Counted from the stretch's first letter, positions 26,840 through 35,516 are shown. The stretch is 64,000 nt of DNA from Pseudomonas silvicola (GCF_026651855.1 NZ_CP093280.1:5726501-5790500), one strand, 5' to 3'. The notes: a model not told the origin generated them from the letters alone. Numbers and translations: made by a program.

Positions 26840-28180
26840 TCACGCCTTGGCCGGGGCGAGCCTGTCGAGGAACTGGTGGGCCAGCGCGTGGTACAACGAC
26901 ACAGGCGCGATCCAGCCGGAAATCGCCGCCGCCATCAAACTGGTCGCGAGCATGGGGATGGCAAGGTCCGGGCTGTGTGACAGTTCCAGCACGATCACCG
27001 AAGCGGTCAGGGGCGAACGGGTGACGCCCGCCAGATAGGCACCCATCCCCAACAGCGCACAGGTCTGCAGGTTGAAGCCCGGCAACCAGGCGAGCAGCGG
27101 TGCGAACGCAGCCCCGATGCTCAGCGAAGGCGAAAACAGCCCCCCGGGAATACCCGCCAGGTAAGACACCACATTGGCCAGAAACTTCCACAACAGGAAG
27201 CTGCCGTCGGTTACCGGTTGGCCCTCCAGCAACGCATGAGTCTCCTGGTAACCGGTACCGAACACATGGTTGCCGGACGCCAGCCCCAGCAGCGCCAGCG
27301 CCAGCCCGCAGGCACCGGCGAAGCGCACGGGAGTGCGGTCACGCAGGGCGCACAGGCGACCGATCCAGCCACGCCGTGAAGGCAGTACCAGTTTGACGTA
27401 CACGCCCCCCAGCACACCGCCCAGCAGCGCACACGCCGGTACCTCACCCCACCCCCACCCCACCGGCAAGTGCCCACCGACCTCACCGAAGTAGGAATAG
27501 TGGCCCATCAGCCCCAGGGTCACCGCACCGCCAATCAGCACGGCCGTGAGTACCAGGCCACTGAAGCGCTGCTCGAACGTGCGGCTCAATTCCTCGATGG
27601 CGAACACCACGCCGGCCAGCGGCGTGTTGAACGCCGCGGCGATGCCCGCCGCGCCCCCTGCCAGAATCAGCCCCGCCACGGTGCGACGGCCATGCAGGCC
27701 AAGGCGGGTACCGAAGGCATGCAACACGGCCGCCCCCACGTGCACCGTGGGCCCTTCACGCCCTACCGAGCCGCCCACCAGCAAGGCGCCCAAGGTGAGA
27801 CACATGCGCGCCGCCGCCAGTGGCAGCGCCAGCACCTGCGCGCGCAACCCCCTTGAGGGCGTTTCCAGCGCCGCGATCACCTGGGGAATACCGCTGCCCT
27901 TGGCGCCCGCGAACCAGCGCTGTGTCGCCCAGGCCAGCGTGGCGAACCCCAGGGGCGTTATCAGCAGCGGCAGCCAGGCGGCGCTGCCGAGCAGCCGTTG
28001 AAACAGCGCGAACGACTGGTCAGCCAGCCAGGCGAAGGCCAGCGCCACCAGCCCGACCAACAGCGCTCCGACCCAGAACGCCAACTGCTGGCGCCCGCCT
28101 CGCCAGCGCGAACGCAACAGCCTGCGGCCGCGGCGCATGGGTGACAACGAAGACGAGACGGGTTCGGGCAAGCTGGACAT
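26840..28180 (-). CDS. CLC-family chloride channel/antiporter
   Basis: A 446-residue inner-membrane protein of the CLC family. The selectivity motifs are present: GSGIPQ (95-100), GREGP (140-144) with the gating Glu142, and GGLFSPSLSIG near residue 349. Glu196-Glu197 (AIEELS) corresponds to the internal proton glutamate of E. coli ClcA, so chloride/proton exchange is more likely than a pure channel. Bacterial CLC antiporters support acid resistance, which would fit the decarboxylase-antiporter pair nearby, though the two are not linked. No CBS domains follow. Confidence 0.88.
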   Translation of the reverse strand: MSSLPEPVSSSLSPMRRGRRLLRSRWRGGRQQLAFWVGALLVGLVALAFAWLADQSFALFQRLLGSAAWLPLLITPLGFATLAWATQRWFAGAKGSGIPQVIAALETPSRGLRAQVLALPLAAARMCLTLGALLVGGSVGREGPTVHVGAAVLHAFGTRLGLHGRRTVAGLILAGGAAGIAAAFNTPLAGVVFAIEELSRTFEQRFSGLVLTAVLIGGAVTLGLMGHYSYFGEVGGHLPVGWGWGEVPACALLGGVLGGVYVKLVLPSRRGWIGRLCALRDRTPVRFAGACGLALALLGLASGNHVFGTGYQETHALLEGQPVTDGSFLLWKFLANVVSYLAGIPGGLFSPSLSIGAAFAPLLAWLPGFNLQTCALLGMGAYLAGVTRSPLTASVIVLELSHSPDLAIPMLATSLMAAAISGWIAPVSLYHALAHQFLDRLAPAKA

Positions 28181-28630
28181 CGATGCGCCTGGCTGAAAGG
28201 AAAGCGCCTAGTATGGCTGATACAGCACCGTTGCCTACCCGCAACATCAAGGTTGCCTGCACAGCCCATGCTAAAGGGCACACGCCGAGCCATGGCCGAC
28301 GTGGCGCGCTACCACCCTCGTCACATCGACCCCGTCGTCTGCTTCCCGAGCTTGCGCCCGGTCCCACAACAGCACGTGCGCCACCGTTAGCCACCGCCCC
28401 ATTCACCCGCCTCTCCACAACCCTGTGGGACCGGGCGGAGCTCGGGAAGAGGCCCGCCCGGTCGACCGCGTCGTCTGCTTCCCGAGCTTGCGCCCTGGCT
28501 TGCAAGGATACCGTTGAGAGCCTCGGCCATGTTGGCCTGGCCGCGGCGGTAGCGGCAGTGGCGTTGCGCTGGGCTGCAAGGTCGCCGATAACCCAGCAAA
28601 CGGTGCACGCAAACGGTAACCGTCAAGGCC
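28181..28630. other. intergenic region with REP-like repeats
   Basis: This 450-base gap between aroE and the CLC gene holds no supported gene. A 27-bp segment occurs twice as a perfect direct repeat (28333-28359 and 28469-28495). Between the copies, 28424-28449 is close to its reverse complement extended to 28369. The GGGACCGGGC...CTCGGGAAGAGGCC pattern recalls degenerate Pseudomonas REP elements arranged as a BIME. Confidence 0.55.
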
Positions 28631-29449
28631 TCATTGCAGTGGTACGGTCAGGCGGTCGATGACCGGGCGGGTTTCGGGGCGCACGCCCCGCCACCATTCG
28701 AACGCCTCGGCGGCTTGCTCCACCAACATGCCAACACCATCGGCAAGGCGCGCCACCGCAGCCTCCCGGGCCAGCGCCAGGAACGGCGTCAGCCCTTTTC
28801 CATACGCCAGCTCATAAGCCAGTTGGGCGGTGGCGAACACGTCGACAGGCACCGGCGGCAGCTCGCCGGTGAGGCTCGCCGAGGTGGCGTTGACGACCAG
28901 GTCGAAGCGCTGCCCCGCCAGCGCCTCATAGCTGACAACCTGCACGCGCTCATCCTTCACCTCAGCCGCCAGCGCCTGCGCTTTGGCCTGGTCGCGATTG
29001 GCGATCACCAGCCGCGCGGGCCCTGCCGCCAGGAACGGCAGCAACGCACCGCGCACCGCCCCGCCAGCGCCCAGCACCAGCACGTTGCGGCCAGCCAAGG
29101 GCACCTGAAGGTTATGCTCGATGTCGCGCAGCAGGCCGATGCCGTCGAAGTTCTCGGCGTAGACCTTGCCGTGCTCGAATTTCAAGGCATTGGACGCCTT
29201 GGCCAAGGTGGCGCGCTCACTGCGCGCATCGGCCAGTTCGAAGGCCCGCAGCTTGAAGGGCGCGGTGATGTTCATGCCCTTCCCGCCTCCCTCGCGGAAG
29301 CCCAGCACCTGGGCCTCGAACCCGTCGAGGTCGCCTTCGATGGCACCGTACTCGAGCGCCTGGCGAGTAACCTCGGCAAACAGGCCGTGGATCAGGGGCG
29401 ATTTGGTGTGGTTGATCGGGCGCCCGATCACGCTGTAACGGTCTGTCAT
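28631..29449 (-). CDS. aroE: shikimate dehydrogenase-like protein (AroE family)
   Basis: 272 residues, the usual AroE length. The family motifs are present: SPLIHGLF for substrate binding, NITAPFKL with the catalytic Lys, KASNAL, ENFDGIG with the Asp, and the NADP loop GAGGAVRGALLP. AroE reduces 3-dehydroshikimate. Here the gene is the last of an apparent five-gene unit with a CoA-transferase and a MaoC hydratase, so it is probably an accessory paralogue acting on quinate, shikimate or another hydroxy acid rather than the biosynthetic copy. It overlaps the upstream CoA-transferase gene as ATGA. Confidence 0.8.
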   Translation of the reverse strand: MTDRYSVIGRPINHTKSPLIHGLFAEVTRQALEYGAIEGDLDGFEAQVLGFREGGGKGMNITAPFKLRAFELADARSERATLAKASNALKFEHGKVYAENFDGIGLLRDIEHNLQVPLAGRNVLVLGAGGAVRGALLPFLAAGPARLVIANRDQAKAQALAAEVKDERVQVVSYEALAGQRFDLVVNATSASLTGELPPVPVDVFATAQLAYELAYGKGLTPFLALAREAAVARLADGVGMLVEQAAEAFEWWRGVRPETRPVIDRLTVPLQ

Positions 29450-30678
29450 TGTGCACCTCCATGGGAAAACAGCACGCCGTCGGCCTGCATCGCGGCAATC
29501 TCGGCCGCGCTGAAGCCCAGCTCGGCCGCCACCTGGGCATTATGCTCGCCCAGGTCCGGGGCCACCTGATGGACCGTGGTATCACACTCGGAAAAACGGA
29601 ACGGCAAGTTGGGCATGCGCAACGTACCGTAGCGCGGGTGCTGTTGCTCGACCACCATGTTGCGTGCCTTGATCTGCGGGTCGGCGATCACTTCATCGAT
29701 GCGCTGCACCTTGGCGCTGGGCACATCGATTTCATCGAGCAACGAGAGGATACGCGCCACCGGGTTCGCCGCGACCCATGCCTTGACCACCGCGAGGATC
29801 TCCACGCGGTGGGTATTGCGGCCATTGAGGCTGTGAAAGCGGCTGTCGGAACCGAAGCCGGCCGGCCCGCCGTTGGCTTCCAGCATCACCGCGAACCGTT
29901 TCCAGGCGTCGTCCACCTGGGCGGCGATCACCAGGTCGCCGTCGGCGGCTCGGAACACGCCGTACAGGGTCGAGGTGGGCATGTCGTGGCCGGTCTGTTG
30001 CGGCACTATCTCGCCATTGGACAGGGTGTAGCACTGCACGGCGTATTCGTGCATGGACACCAGTGTGTCGTACAGGGCCATGTCGATGTGCTGGCCGCGG
30101 CCGCTGTTGACCCGCCCCAGCAACGCCGCATTGATAGCCGCCACCGCGTGAATGCCGGTGTACATGTCGCCCAGGGAAATGCGCAGCAGCGGCGGGGCCT
30201 CGCCAGGGTTGCCGACCATCTGCATGATGCCGCTCTTGGCCTCGGCGATCAGGCCGAAGCCAGCGCGGTGGGCGTCGGGGCCGGTATGGCCATAGGCCGA
30301 GATCGAGCAGTAGACCAGCCTGGGATTGCGCGCCGACAGTTCCGCGTAGCTCAACCCCAGCTTGTCCAGGGCACCGGGCCGGTAGTTCTCGATGAACACG
30401 TCCGCCGAGTCGCAGAGCTTGTGCATGAAGGCCTTGCCGCGTGGGTCCTTCATGTTGACGCTGACACCCTGCTTGCCCATGTTCAGTTGCAGGAAGTAGC
30501 CGCTCTGGTGCTCGTCCAGGGTAAAGGCGTGCTGGCGGCCGGCATCGCCGCTGCCGGGGCGCTCCACCTTGATCACTTCGGCGCCCAGGGCAGCCAGGCA
30601 GCGGCCCACGTAGGGGCCTGCCAGGAAGTGGCTGTAGTCGATGACGCGAATGCCTTTGAGTGGCAGTGGCTGAGTCAT
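29446..30678 (-). CDS. CaiB/BaiF family (class III) CoA-transferase
   Basis: About 410 residues of the family III CoA-transferase fold: GIRVIDYSHFLAGPYVGRCL at the N-terminus, the catalytic Asp in SLGDMYTG near residue 169, and FIENYRPGALDKLGL. These enzymes move CoA between carboxylic acids. ATG 30678 is preferred because it overlaps the MaoC stop (ATGA) and the family starts a few residues later; the frame is open to 30966. Together with MaoC it suggests CoA-dependent breakdown of an organic acid, which I cannot name. Confidence 0.88.
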   Translation of the reverse strand: MTQPLPLKGIRVIDYSHFLAGPYVGRCLAALGAEVIKVERPGSGDAGRQHAFTLDEHQSGYFLQLNMGKQGVSVNMKDPRGKAFMHKLCDSADVFIENYRPGALDKLGLSYAELSARNPRLVYCSISAYGHTGPDAHRAGFGLIAEAKSGIMQMVGNPGEAPPLLRISLGDMYTGIHAVAAINAALLGRVNSGRGQHIDMALYDTLVSMHEYAVQCYTLSNGEIVPQQTGHDMPTSTLYGVFRAADGDLVIAAQVDDAWKRFAVMLEANGGPAGFGSDSRFHSLNGRNTHRVEILAVVKAWVAANPVARILSLLDEIDVPSAKVQRIDEVIADPQIKARNMVVEQQHPRYGTLRMPNLPFRFSECDTTVHQVAPDLGEHNAQVAAELGFSAAEIAAMQADGVLFSHGGAQ

Positions 30679-31130
30679 GCCTGTGGCCTCCGTGGAACCA
30701 TCAGGCGGTGCTCGCCGCGCTGCACGACTTCGCCGTTCTGGTTGATCAGTTCCGAGGGCAGCACGACGATGCCCCAGCCCGGTTTGCTGTTGCTGGGGCG
30801 CATGCTGCCCACGCGAAACTTCACATGCAGCTCGTCGTTGACCTTGATCGGCAGGACGAAGTCCCAGGTCCAGCCCAGGCTCATGCCCGGCAGGAAACGG
30901 TAGTCGCTCTGGGTCTTGAGGCCGTCGGCGATGCTCTGGCCGAACAGCCCGTGGGCCACCAGGCAACCGAAGTGGCTGGCGTTGGCATAGGCCTCGTCGA
31001 CGTGCACCGGGGTGTGGTCACCGGTCAGGTCGGCATACGCCAGGATGCGCTCCCGGGTGACGGTGTAGGTGGGGCTGGTGCACTCGTCGCCCTCACGGGC
31101 ATCGTCCCAGTACTTTTCTTGAAGGGTCAT
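30675..31130 (-). CDS. MaoC-like hot-dog dehydratase/hydratase
   Basis: About 151 residues, a single hot-dog domain. The hydratase motif TGDHTPVHVDEAYA followed by FGCLVAHGLFGQS supplies the Asp/His pair used by (R)-specific enoyl-CoA hydratases. It is likely to hydrate or dehydrate the CoA thioester made by the neighbouring CoA-transferase. ATG 31130 lies nine bases after the VOC stop; the longer open frame to 31307 overlaps the VOC gene. Confidence 0.83.
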   Translation of the reverse strand: MTLQEKYWDDAREGDECTSPTYTVTRERILAYADLTGDHTPVHVDEAYANASHFGCLVAHGLFGQSIADGLKTQSDYRFLPGMSLGWTWDFVLPIKVNDELHVKFRVGSMRPSNSKPGWGIVVLPSELINQNGEVVQRGEHRLMVPRRPQA

Positions 31131-31138
31131 AAGGCAGC

Positions 31139-31525
31139 TCACGAACGAGGGTTGATGGCCAGCGCCTGCGCCACACTGGCGGCAGGCGAGGCCTGGATGA
31201 ATTCCAGCGCCAGGCCGTCGGGCAGGCGCAGCCAGTTGTGGCCTTGGGGCATGGGGGTCACATGGAACCTGCGCGCGGCGGCCAGGGCGTATTCCACGTC
31301 CTCGCACATCACGCCCAGATGACCGAGGCGGCCTTCAGGGCCGTCGAAATCGGGCTTGCTCATGAACTGCATGCCGCCCAGGGTCCAGTACTGAATCGGT
31401 TCCTCGACACTGCCCTGCACCTCGCGCAGGGTCATGCCGAATACCTCGTGGAAAAAGCGTATGTGCCAGTGGATATCCTTTACCCACACGGCGACGTGCT
31501 CGACATAGGCTTTGGGGATGCTCAT
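31139..31525 (-). CDS. VOC (glyoxalase/bleomycin-resistance) family protein
   Basis: About 128 residues, one vicinal-oxygen-chelate domain: HVAVWVKDIHWHIRFFHEVF at the start, LGHLGVMCEDVE in the middle and LALEFIQ at the end provide His and Glu positions typical of metal-binding VOC enzymes (epimerases, lyases, dioxygenases). Substrate unknown. ATG 31525 overlaps the stop of the upstream reductase gene as ATGA, so it belongs to the same unit. Confidence 0.78.
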   Translation of the reverse strand: MSIPKAYVEHVAVWVKDIHWHIRFFHEVFGMTLREVQGSVEEPIQYWTLGGMQFMSKPDFDGPEGRLGHLGVMCEDVEYALAAARRFHVTPMPQGHNWLRLPDGLALEFIQASPAASVAQALAINPRS

Positions 31526-32472
31526 GAATTGGCTTCCTCTTGTTGATGATCCGCCATGGCCCGCTCGATGCCCTTGATGCAGGCCACCAGCGTGGCGTTG
31601 ACGGGCGTGGCCACACCGTGGCGCTGGCCCCAGCGCACGACCGAGCCGTTGATGAAATCGATTTCGGTGACCGAGCCCTTCTCCAGGCTCTGCAGCATGG
31701 AGGTCTTGAACGTGGCAGGCAGGCCTTCGGCGGCCAGGTTCCAGGCCGCGCCAGGGCTGGTCAGGCTCAATTGCACACCAGCGGCGGTGGCCACGGCGAT
31801 GGCTTCGGCCACTGCCGACAGTGCCGCGGCCTTGAGCAGCGGTTCGCTGTACAGTTGGCCGTAGGTGAGCCGGGAGATACCCGTGAGCGCACCGGTGGCG
31901 ACGTTGATCAGCAGCTTGTCCCACATGGTGCCGACGATATTTTCGCTGACCGTGGTGGCCAGGCCGGCACGGTTGAAGGCATCGGCGATGGCCTGCACGC
32001 GATCGCTGAGGCTACCGTCCAGTTCGCCGATGTAGGTCTGTTTGCCCACTACCCCGGCGCGGATGACCCCAGGCGCCAGCAGCACGCCACCGACATAGGT
32101 CTTGCCAGCCAGTACCCTGGACCGGCCGACCGCCTCGGCGAGAATGTCTTCATGGCCCAGGCCGTTCTGCAACGACAGCACCAGGGTATGCGGGCCCACC
32201 AGGGCCATGGCCCCGGTGATGGCCTGGGCGGTATGAAAGGACTTGACCAGCACGACCACCAGGTCCACCGGGCCAACGACGCTGGCCTCGGTGCTGGCGT
32301 TGACCTTGACCTGGCGCTGGCCACGCTCGTCGTGCACGGTCAGGCCGTCACGGTTCATGGTGTCGACGTGGGCAGCGCTGCGGTTGAGCAGCCAGGTGTC
32401 GTGGCCAGCTTCACTCAGCGTGGCACCGATGGCACAGCCCAGGGCACCGGCGCCCAGAATGCATATTTTCAA
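31522..32472 (-). CDS. ketopantoate reductase-like (PanE/ApbA family) dehydrogenase
   Basis: About 316 residues: an N-terminal Rossmann domain with GAGALGCAIG, then LVVVLVKSFHT, SLQNGLGHED, and a helical C-terminal domain with NIVGTMWDKLLINVATGALT carrying the conserved Lys. The family reduces ketopantoate or related 2-keto acids with NADPH. A TTG start at 32472 is chosen: AAGGAG lies eight bases before it and the Rossmann strand KICILGAG follows immediately; there is no ATG nearby in frame. First gene of the five-gene unit, divergent from the LysR regulator. Confidence 0.82.
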   Translation of the reverse strand: MKICILGAGALGCAIGATLSEAGHDTWLLNRSAAHVDTMNRDGLTVHDERGQRQVKVNASTEASVVGPVDLVVVLVKSFHTAQAITGAMALVGPHTLVLSLQNGLGHEDILAEAVGRSRVLAGKTYVGGVLLAPGVIRAGVVGKQTYIGELDGSLSDRVQAIADAFNRAGLATTVSENIVGTMWDKLLINVATGALTGISRLTYGQLYSEPLLKAAALSAVAEAIAVATAAGVQLSLTSPGAAWNLAAEGLPATFKTSMLQSLEKGSVTEIDFINGSVVRWGQRHGVATPVNATLVACIKGIERAMADHQQEEANS

Positions 32473-32515
32473 GCGGTGGACTCCTTTTTGGTGCCCCCAC
32501 CTTATGCCCGCGGGT

Positions 32516-32553
32516 ATTGTTGAGCTATACAATGGCCTCAATAACCCTATTGA
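32516..32553. promoter_or_regulatory. two dyads between the divergent LysR and reductase genes
   Basis: The 92-base gap contains ATTGT-N8-ACAAT at 32516-32533 and a perfect TCAATA-N4-TATTGA at 32538-32553. LysR regulators bind such AT-flanked dyads between their own gene and the target. Both lie directly upstream of the LysR start, so they are good candidates for the binding and activation sites. Confidence 0.5.
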
Positions 32554-32564
32554 AAAACACAATA

Positions 32565-33482
32565 ATGATCGACACCAGCGCCCTGCCCGAACCCAAGCTG
32601 CTGCACCTTTTCAACGTGCTCTATGACACCCGCAGCGTGACTCGCGCGGCCGAACAGTTGGGGCAGAGTCAGCCCACCATCAGCATCTGGCTGGGCCGCC
32701 TGCGCGAACAACTGCATGACCCGCTGTTTGTCCGCACCCCTGGGGGTATGGCGCCCACGCCGCGGGCCGACGCGCTGATCGGCCCCTGCCGGGAGGTGCT
32801 GGAGTCCCTGCGCCGGCTAACCACTCACCAACCCGACTTCGACCCGGCCACCGCCCAGCGCCGCTTTCGGCTATGCGTCAGCGATGCCAGCCACATCACC
32901 CTGTTGCCCCAGGTGCTGGAACACCTGCGCAAGGCGGCACCTGGCATTCGCCTGGAAGCGGCGCGCATCGACGGCAACACCGAGCGTGCCCTGGAGGCCG
33001 GCGAAGCCGACCTGGCCGTGGGTTTCGTGCCCTGGCTGGGGGGCGGCATGTACCAGCAAGTGCTGTTCCCCCAGGACTGGGTATGCCTGAGCAGCCCCGG
33101 CCACCCGCGTATCCGCCACCGCCTGGACCTGGCCCTGTACCGCGGCGAAGGCCACGTGCAGATCACTGCCGGTACCGGCCAGAGGCTGCTGGAGGCCGCC
33201 CTCGGCCGCCACGCCATCGAGCGCCAGATCGTCCTGGAACTTCCCGGTTTTCTTGGCCTGGGCGCCATCATCGGGACCACGGACCTGATCGCCACCCTGC
33301 CCCGCCATATCGGTGAAACGCTGGCGAAAATGCACGACCTTACGGTGCATGATTGCCCGGTCGCCATCGAAGGGTTTTCGGTGAAGCAGCATTGGCATGC
33401 GCGTTACCACCTGGACAGTGGCAACCGCTGGTTGCGAGGGGTGATGGTGGCGCTGTTCAAGCGCGAGGGGAACAGCTCGTAG
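32565..33482 (+). CDS. LysR-family transcriptional regulator
   Basis: About 305 residues. The winged helix-turn-helix covers residues 7-66 (LFNVLYDTRSVTRAAEQLGQ, SQPTISIWLGRLREQLHDPL), and a substrate-binding-protein-like effector domain fills the rest. ATG 32565 is chosen because the family begins with a short lead before LLHLFNVLYDT; the frame is open to 32517. Divergent orientation suggests it controls the CoA-transferase/MaoC unit in response to a pathway metabolite. Confidence 0.88.
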   Translation: MIDTSALPEPKLLHLFNVLYDTRSVTRAAEQLGQSQPTISIWLGRLREQLHDPLFVRTPGGMAPTPRADALIGPCREVLESLRRLTTHQPDFDPATAQRRFRLCVSDASHITLLPQVLEHLRKAAPGIRLEAARIDGNTERALEAGEADLAVGFVPWLGGGMYQQVLFPQDWVCLSSPGHPRIRHRLDLALYRGEGHVQITAGTGQRLLEAALGRHAIERQIVLELPGFLGLGAIIGTTDLIATLPRHIGETLAKMHDLTVHDCPVAIEGFSVKQHWHARYHLDSGNRWLRGVMVALFKREGNSS

Positions 33483-33512
33483 CAGCGACTGCCTTTGTGG
33501 AACTGACCGCGT

Positions 33513-33529
33513 CGCCTGCATCGCAGGCG
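33513..33529. terminator. small hairpin after the LysR gene
   Basis: CGCCTGC and GCAGGCG form a perfect seven-base stem with a three-base loop in the 81-base gap between the convergent LysR and HbpS-like genes. There is no T-run, so it may be a terminator stem or a degenerate repetitive element. Confidence 0.3.
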
Positions 33530-33563
33530 ATCACCTGTACCGCATGATCGCCTGCGTGGGCTG

Positions 33564-34046
33564 CTAGATGAACGTCGCAGACAGGTCCTCGGCCAGCTTC
33601 TGCTCCGTCAGGTCGGTATCGCCGCTGATGCCCACACTGCCCACCACCGCACCGCCCTGTTTGAGTACCACCCCTCCCACCGCTGGCAATATGCCTGGAA
33701 TGGTCCCTATGGCGAGGTTCTCTTTGCGGGCCAGGTCGTAGAACGTGATGGTGTTGATGGCGAAACGTGCGGCCGAGGTGGCCTTGGCGATAGAGGCATC
33801 GACACAGCCGGCATAGGCCCCCTGCATGCGGGTAAAGGCCAGCAGGTGGCCGTCGGTGTCGGTGATGGCGATACAGATCTTCATGTGGCGCTCAGCCGCC
33901 AACTGGGTGGCGCGCTCGGCCAGTTGCAGCGCGGCGGCCGTGGACACATTGGGTTGAGCAACCACTTGTTCCACCGGTTGCGCTTGGGCAAGGACCGGCA
34001 CCAGCAGGGAAAGAGTGAAGGCAGCGAAAGGCATTGTTGTTTTCAT
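33564..34046 (-). CDS. GlcG/HbpS-like secreted protein
   Basis: 160 residues: a signal peptide ending AQA near residue 23, then a GlcG/HbpS domain (MKICIAITDTDGHLLAFTRM, and the Gly-rich GGVVLKQGGAVVGSVGISG). Members bind heme or act as small sensor or chaperone proteins. Here it follows the royal-jelly-like protein by 50 bases on the same strand and lies beside flavin-cytochrome dehydrogenase genes, so a periplasmic accessory role is plausible. Confidence 0.8.
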   Translation of the reverse strand: MKTTMPFAAFTLSLLVPVLAQAQPVEQVVAQPNVSTAAALQLAERATQLAAERHMKICIAITDTDGHLLAFTRMQGAYAGCVDASIAKATSAARFAINTITFYDLARKENLAIGTIPGILPAVGGVVLKQGGAVVGSVGISGDTDLTEQKLAEDLSATFI

Positions 34047-34096
34047 TGTTGAGCTTCTCTTGGTTTTTATTGAAGGGCCTGAAACTGTGGCAGCGG

Positions 34097-35275
34097 CTAC
34101 AACGACAGGGCCGCCCCCGTTAAAGCCGGGACTTTCTCGCGGCTGCCCAACGTGGCTGGCAACCTTACCTTGTAGATCTTGAACGGCAGTTGCAGCGCGC
34201 TCTTGCCACCCGGCCCGCGGTTGGCGGCCATCCGCGCGCTCTGCGGTACCGGGATGTACAGCTCGCGCTGGTCGGAAATGATCATGGCATCGGGGTTCGA
34301 CAGCAGCGGGTCTTCCACCACCACCCGCAGGCTGCCGTCGGGGGACAATACCGTCACCCGCGGTTTGTCGTACTCGCCCAGGTACAGGTTGCCAGCGCTG
34401 TCGATCGCGGTGCCGGTCAGCGGGCCGGTGTCGTAGACAAACTCGACTCGCTCGCCCAGGGCCTTTTCACTGAGGCCGGCATCGCGCAGTGCCGCGGTGG
34501 GCACGCGCCACAACGGACCGCTCAGGGCCTGGTAGTACAGCCACTGACCGTCAGGGCTAATCTCGATGGGGTCGGAGTGCACTTGATGGTCACTGCCATC
34601 GGGCATCAGCAGCACCTGGGCGTCCTCGCCGACTGGCCGGCGCTGGGGAATCATTTTGGTGGAAGGATGCTCGGCCAGCCGACGGATCGCGACCCCGGTG
34701 CGCAGGTTGATGACGATGATCGCGCCCAGGCCCGAGTCGGTGACGTACGCATGTTCGCTGTCCAGGCGCAGGTCATTGAGGTTGGCCCCCGCTGGCAGCA
34801 CTTTCGGCGGCAAGCTGATGCTGCGCAGCAGCGACCCGTCGCGGGTATCGAACTGCAGGATCTTTTGTGCCGGGTTGATGCCCTTGGGCCCGGCGTCTTC
34901 GCCCTGGTCGATGGCCCACAGGGTGTCGTCGTCGAAAATATGGATGGTGTTGATCTTGACCAGTGCCTTGCCCCCGGGCTTGCCAGGCGCCCACTGGTTC
35001 CAGGCACCACCGGGAAATGGCTTGAGGCTGCCGTCCGGCAGCACCTCGGCGATGGAGGGGGTATTTTCAAAACCCGGCCAACGCGGCAGCCCCACGAACA
35101 GGCGGCCGGTGGACGTCAACGCCAGAGCATTGCACAACCAGTCCAGGCGGGCGACTTCGGTCAACGGCTGGCCGGCCTTGAACAGCCCGACGGCCTGGGC
35201 CAACGGGCCTTGCGCCAGCGCGAAGGTACCGCCGGCAATGACGCTAGCGCGGCAGAAGTGTCGTCGATTCAGCAT
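34097..35275 (-). CDS. Tat-exported SMP-30 / major royal jelly-like beta-propeller protein
   Basis: About 392 residues. ATG 35275 follows AAGGAAAA and starts a twin-arginine signal (NRRHFCRASVIAGGTFALA). The mature part is a six-bladed propeller of the royal-jelly / L-dopachrome tautomerase-related group (LDWLCNALALTSTGRLFVGL, GTAIDSAGNLYLGEYD, NPDAMIISDQRELYIPV), a family related to lactonases. A sugar-lactone hydrolysing role next to sugar-type dehydrogenases is likely but unproven. Divergent from the first dehydrogenase operon, with a LacI-type palindrome between. Confidence 0.75.
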   Translation of the reverse strand: MLNRRHFCRASVIAGGTFALAQGPLAQAVGLFKAGQPLTEVARLDWLCNALALTSTGRLFVGLPRWPGFENTPSIAEVLPDGSLKPFPGGAWNQWAPGKPGGKALVKINTIHIFDDDTLWAIDQGEDAGPKGINPAQKILQFDTRDGSLLRSISLPPKVLPAGANLNDLRLDSEHAYVTDSGLGAIIVINLRTGVAIRRLAEHPSTKMIPQRRPVGEDAQVLLMPDGSDHQVHSDPIEISPDGQWLYYQALSGPLWRVPTAALRDAGLSEKALGERVEFVYDTGPLTGTAIDSAGNLYLGEYDKPRVTVLSPDGSLRVVVEDPLLSNPDAMIISDQRELYIPVPQSARMAANRGPGGKSALQLPFKIYKVRLPATLGSREKVPALTGAALSL

Positions 35276-35378
35276 GTTCTTATTTTCCTTGTGAGATGAA
35301 ACTCGAACCGGTGTTGCGTGCATGAACGCTGGGCCTCGCGTTCGAAAACGGCATTGTTCCAGGCCCAGGCGGACCACA

Positions 35379-35394
35379 ATGGTATCGTTACCAT
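35379..35394. promoter_or_regulatory. LacI-type palindromic operator candidate
   Basis: ATGGTATCGTTACCAT is a 16-bp palindrome with six-base perfect arms and a CG at its centre, the form typical of LacI-family operators. It lies between the divergent propeller-protein gene and the first dehydrogenase operon. The LacI regulator encoded at 39578 is the obvious candidate ligand. Confidence 0.5.
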
Positions 35395-35461
35395 ATGTCC
35401 TGAAAACGCTAACGCAGCCCTTGGGTCAGTACAAGTGCCTTTGCTGGATTTGAAGGGAAAC

Positions 35462-35516
35462 CGTCAATTAGTTAGTGGCGTGGTGATATGCCGCACCCCT
35501 AGACTCGCCCGCCGTG
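35462..35516 (+). promoter_or_regulatory. 55-bp conserved promoter element, copy 1
   Basis: This segment is identical at 54 of 55 positions to 40659-40713, upstream of the paralogous operon; the only difference is at base 9 (A here, T there). It ends 85 bases before ATG 35602 and contains CCCCTAGACT, a possible -10 region. Similarity stops sharply on both sides. It is probably the shared promoter and regulator site of the two dehydrogenase operons. Confidence 0.65.

Noticed and set aside
35475-35500. Sigma54 promoter in the 55-bp shared element
   Set aside because: TGG and GC blocks are present, but the spacing is one base too long for the -24/-12 consensus.
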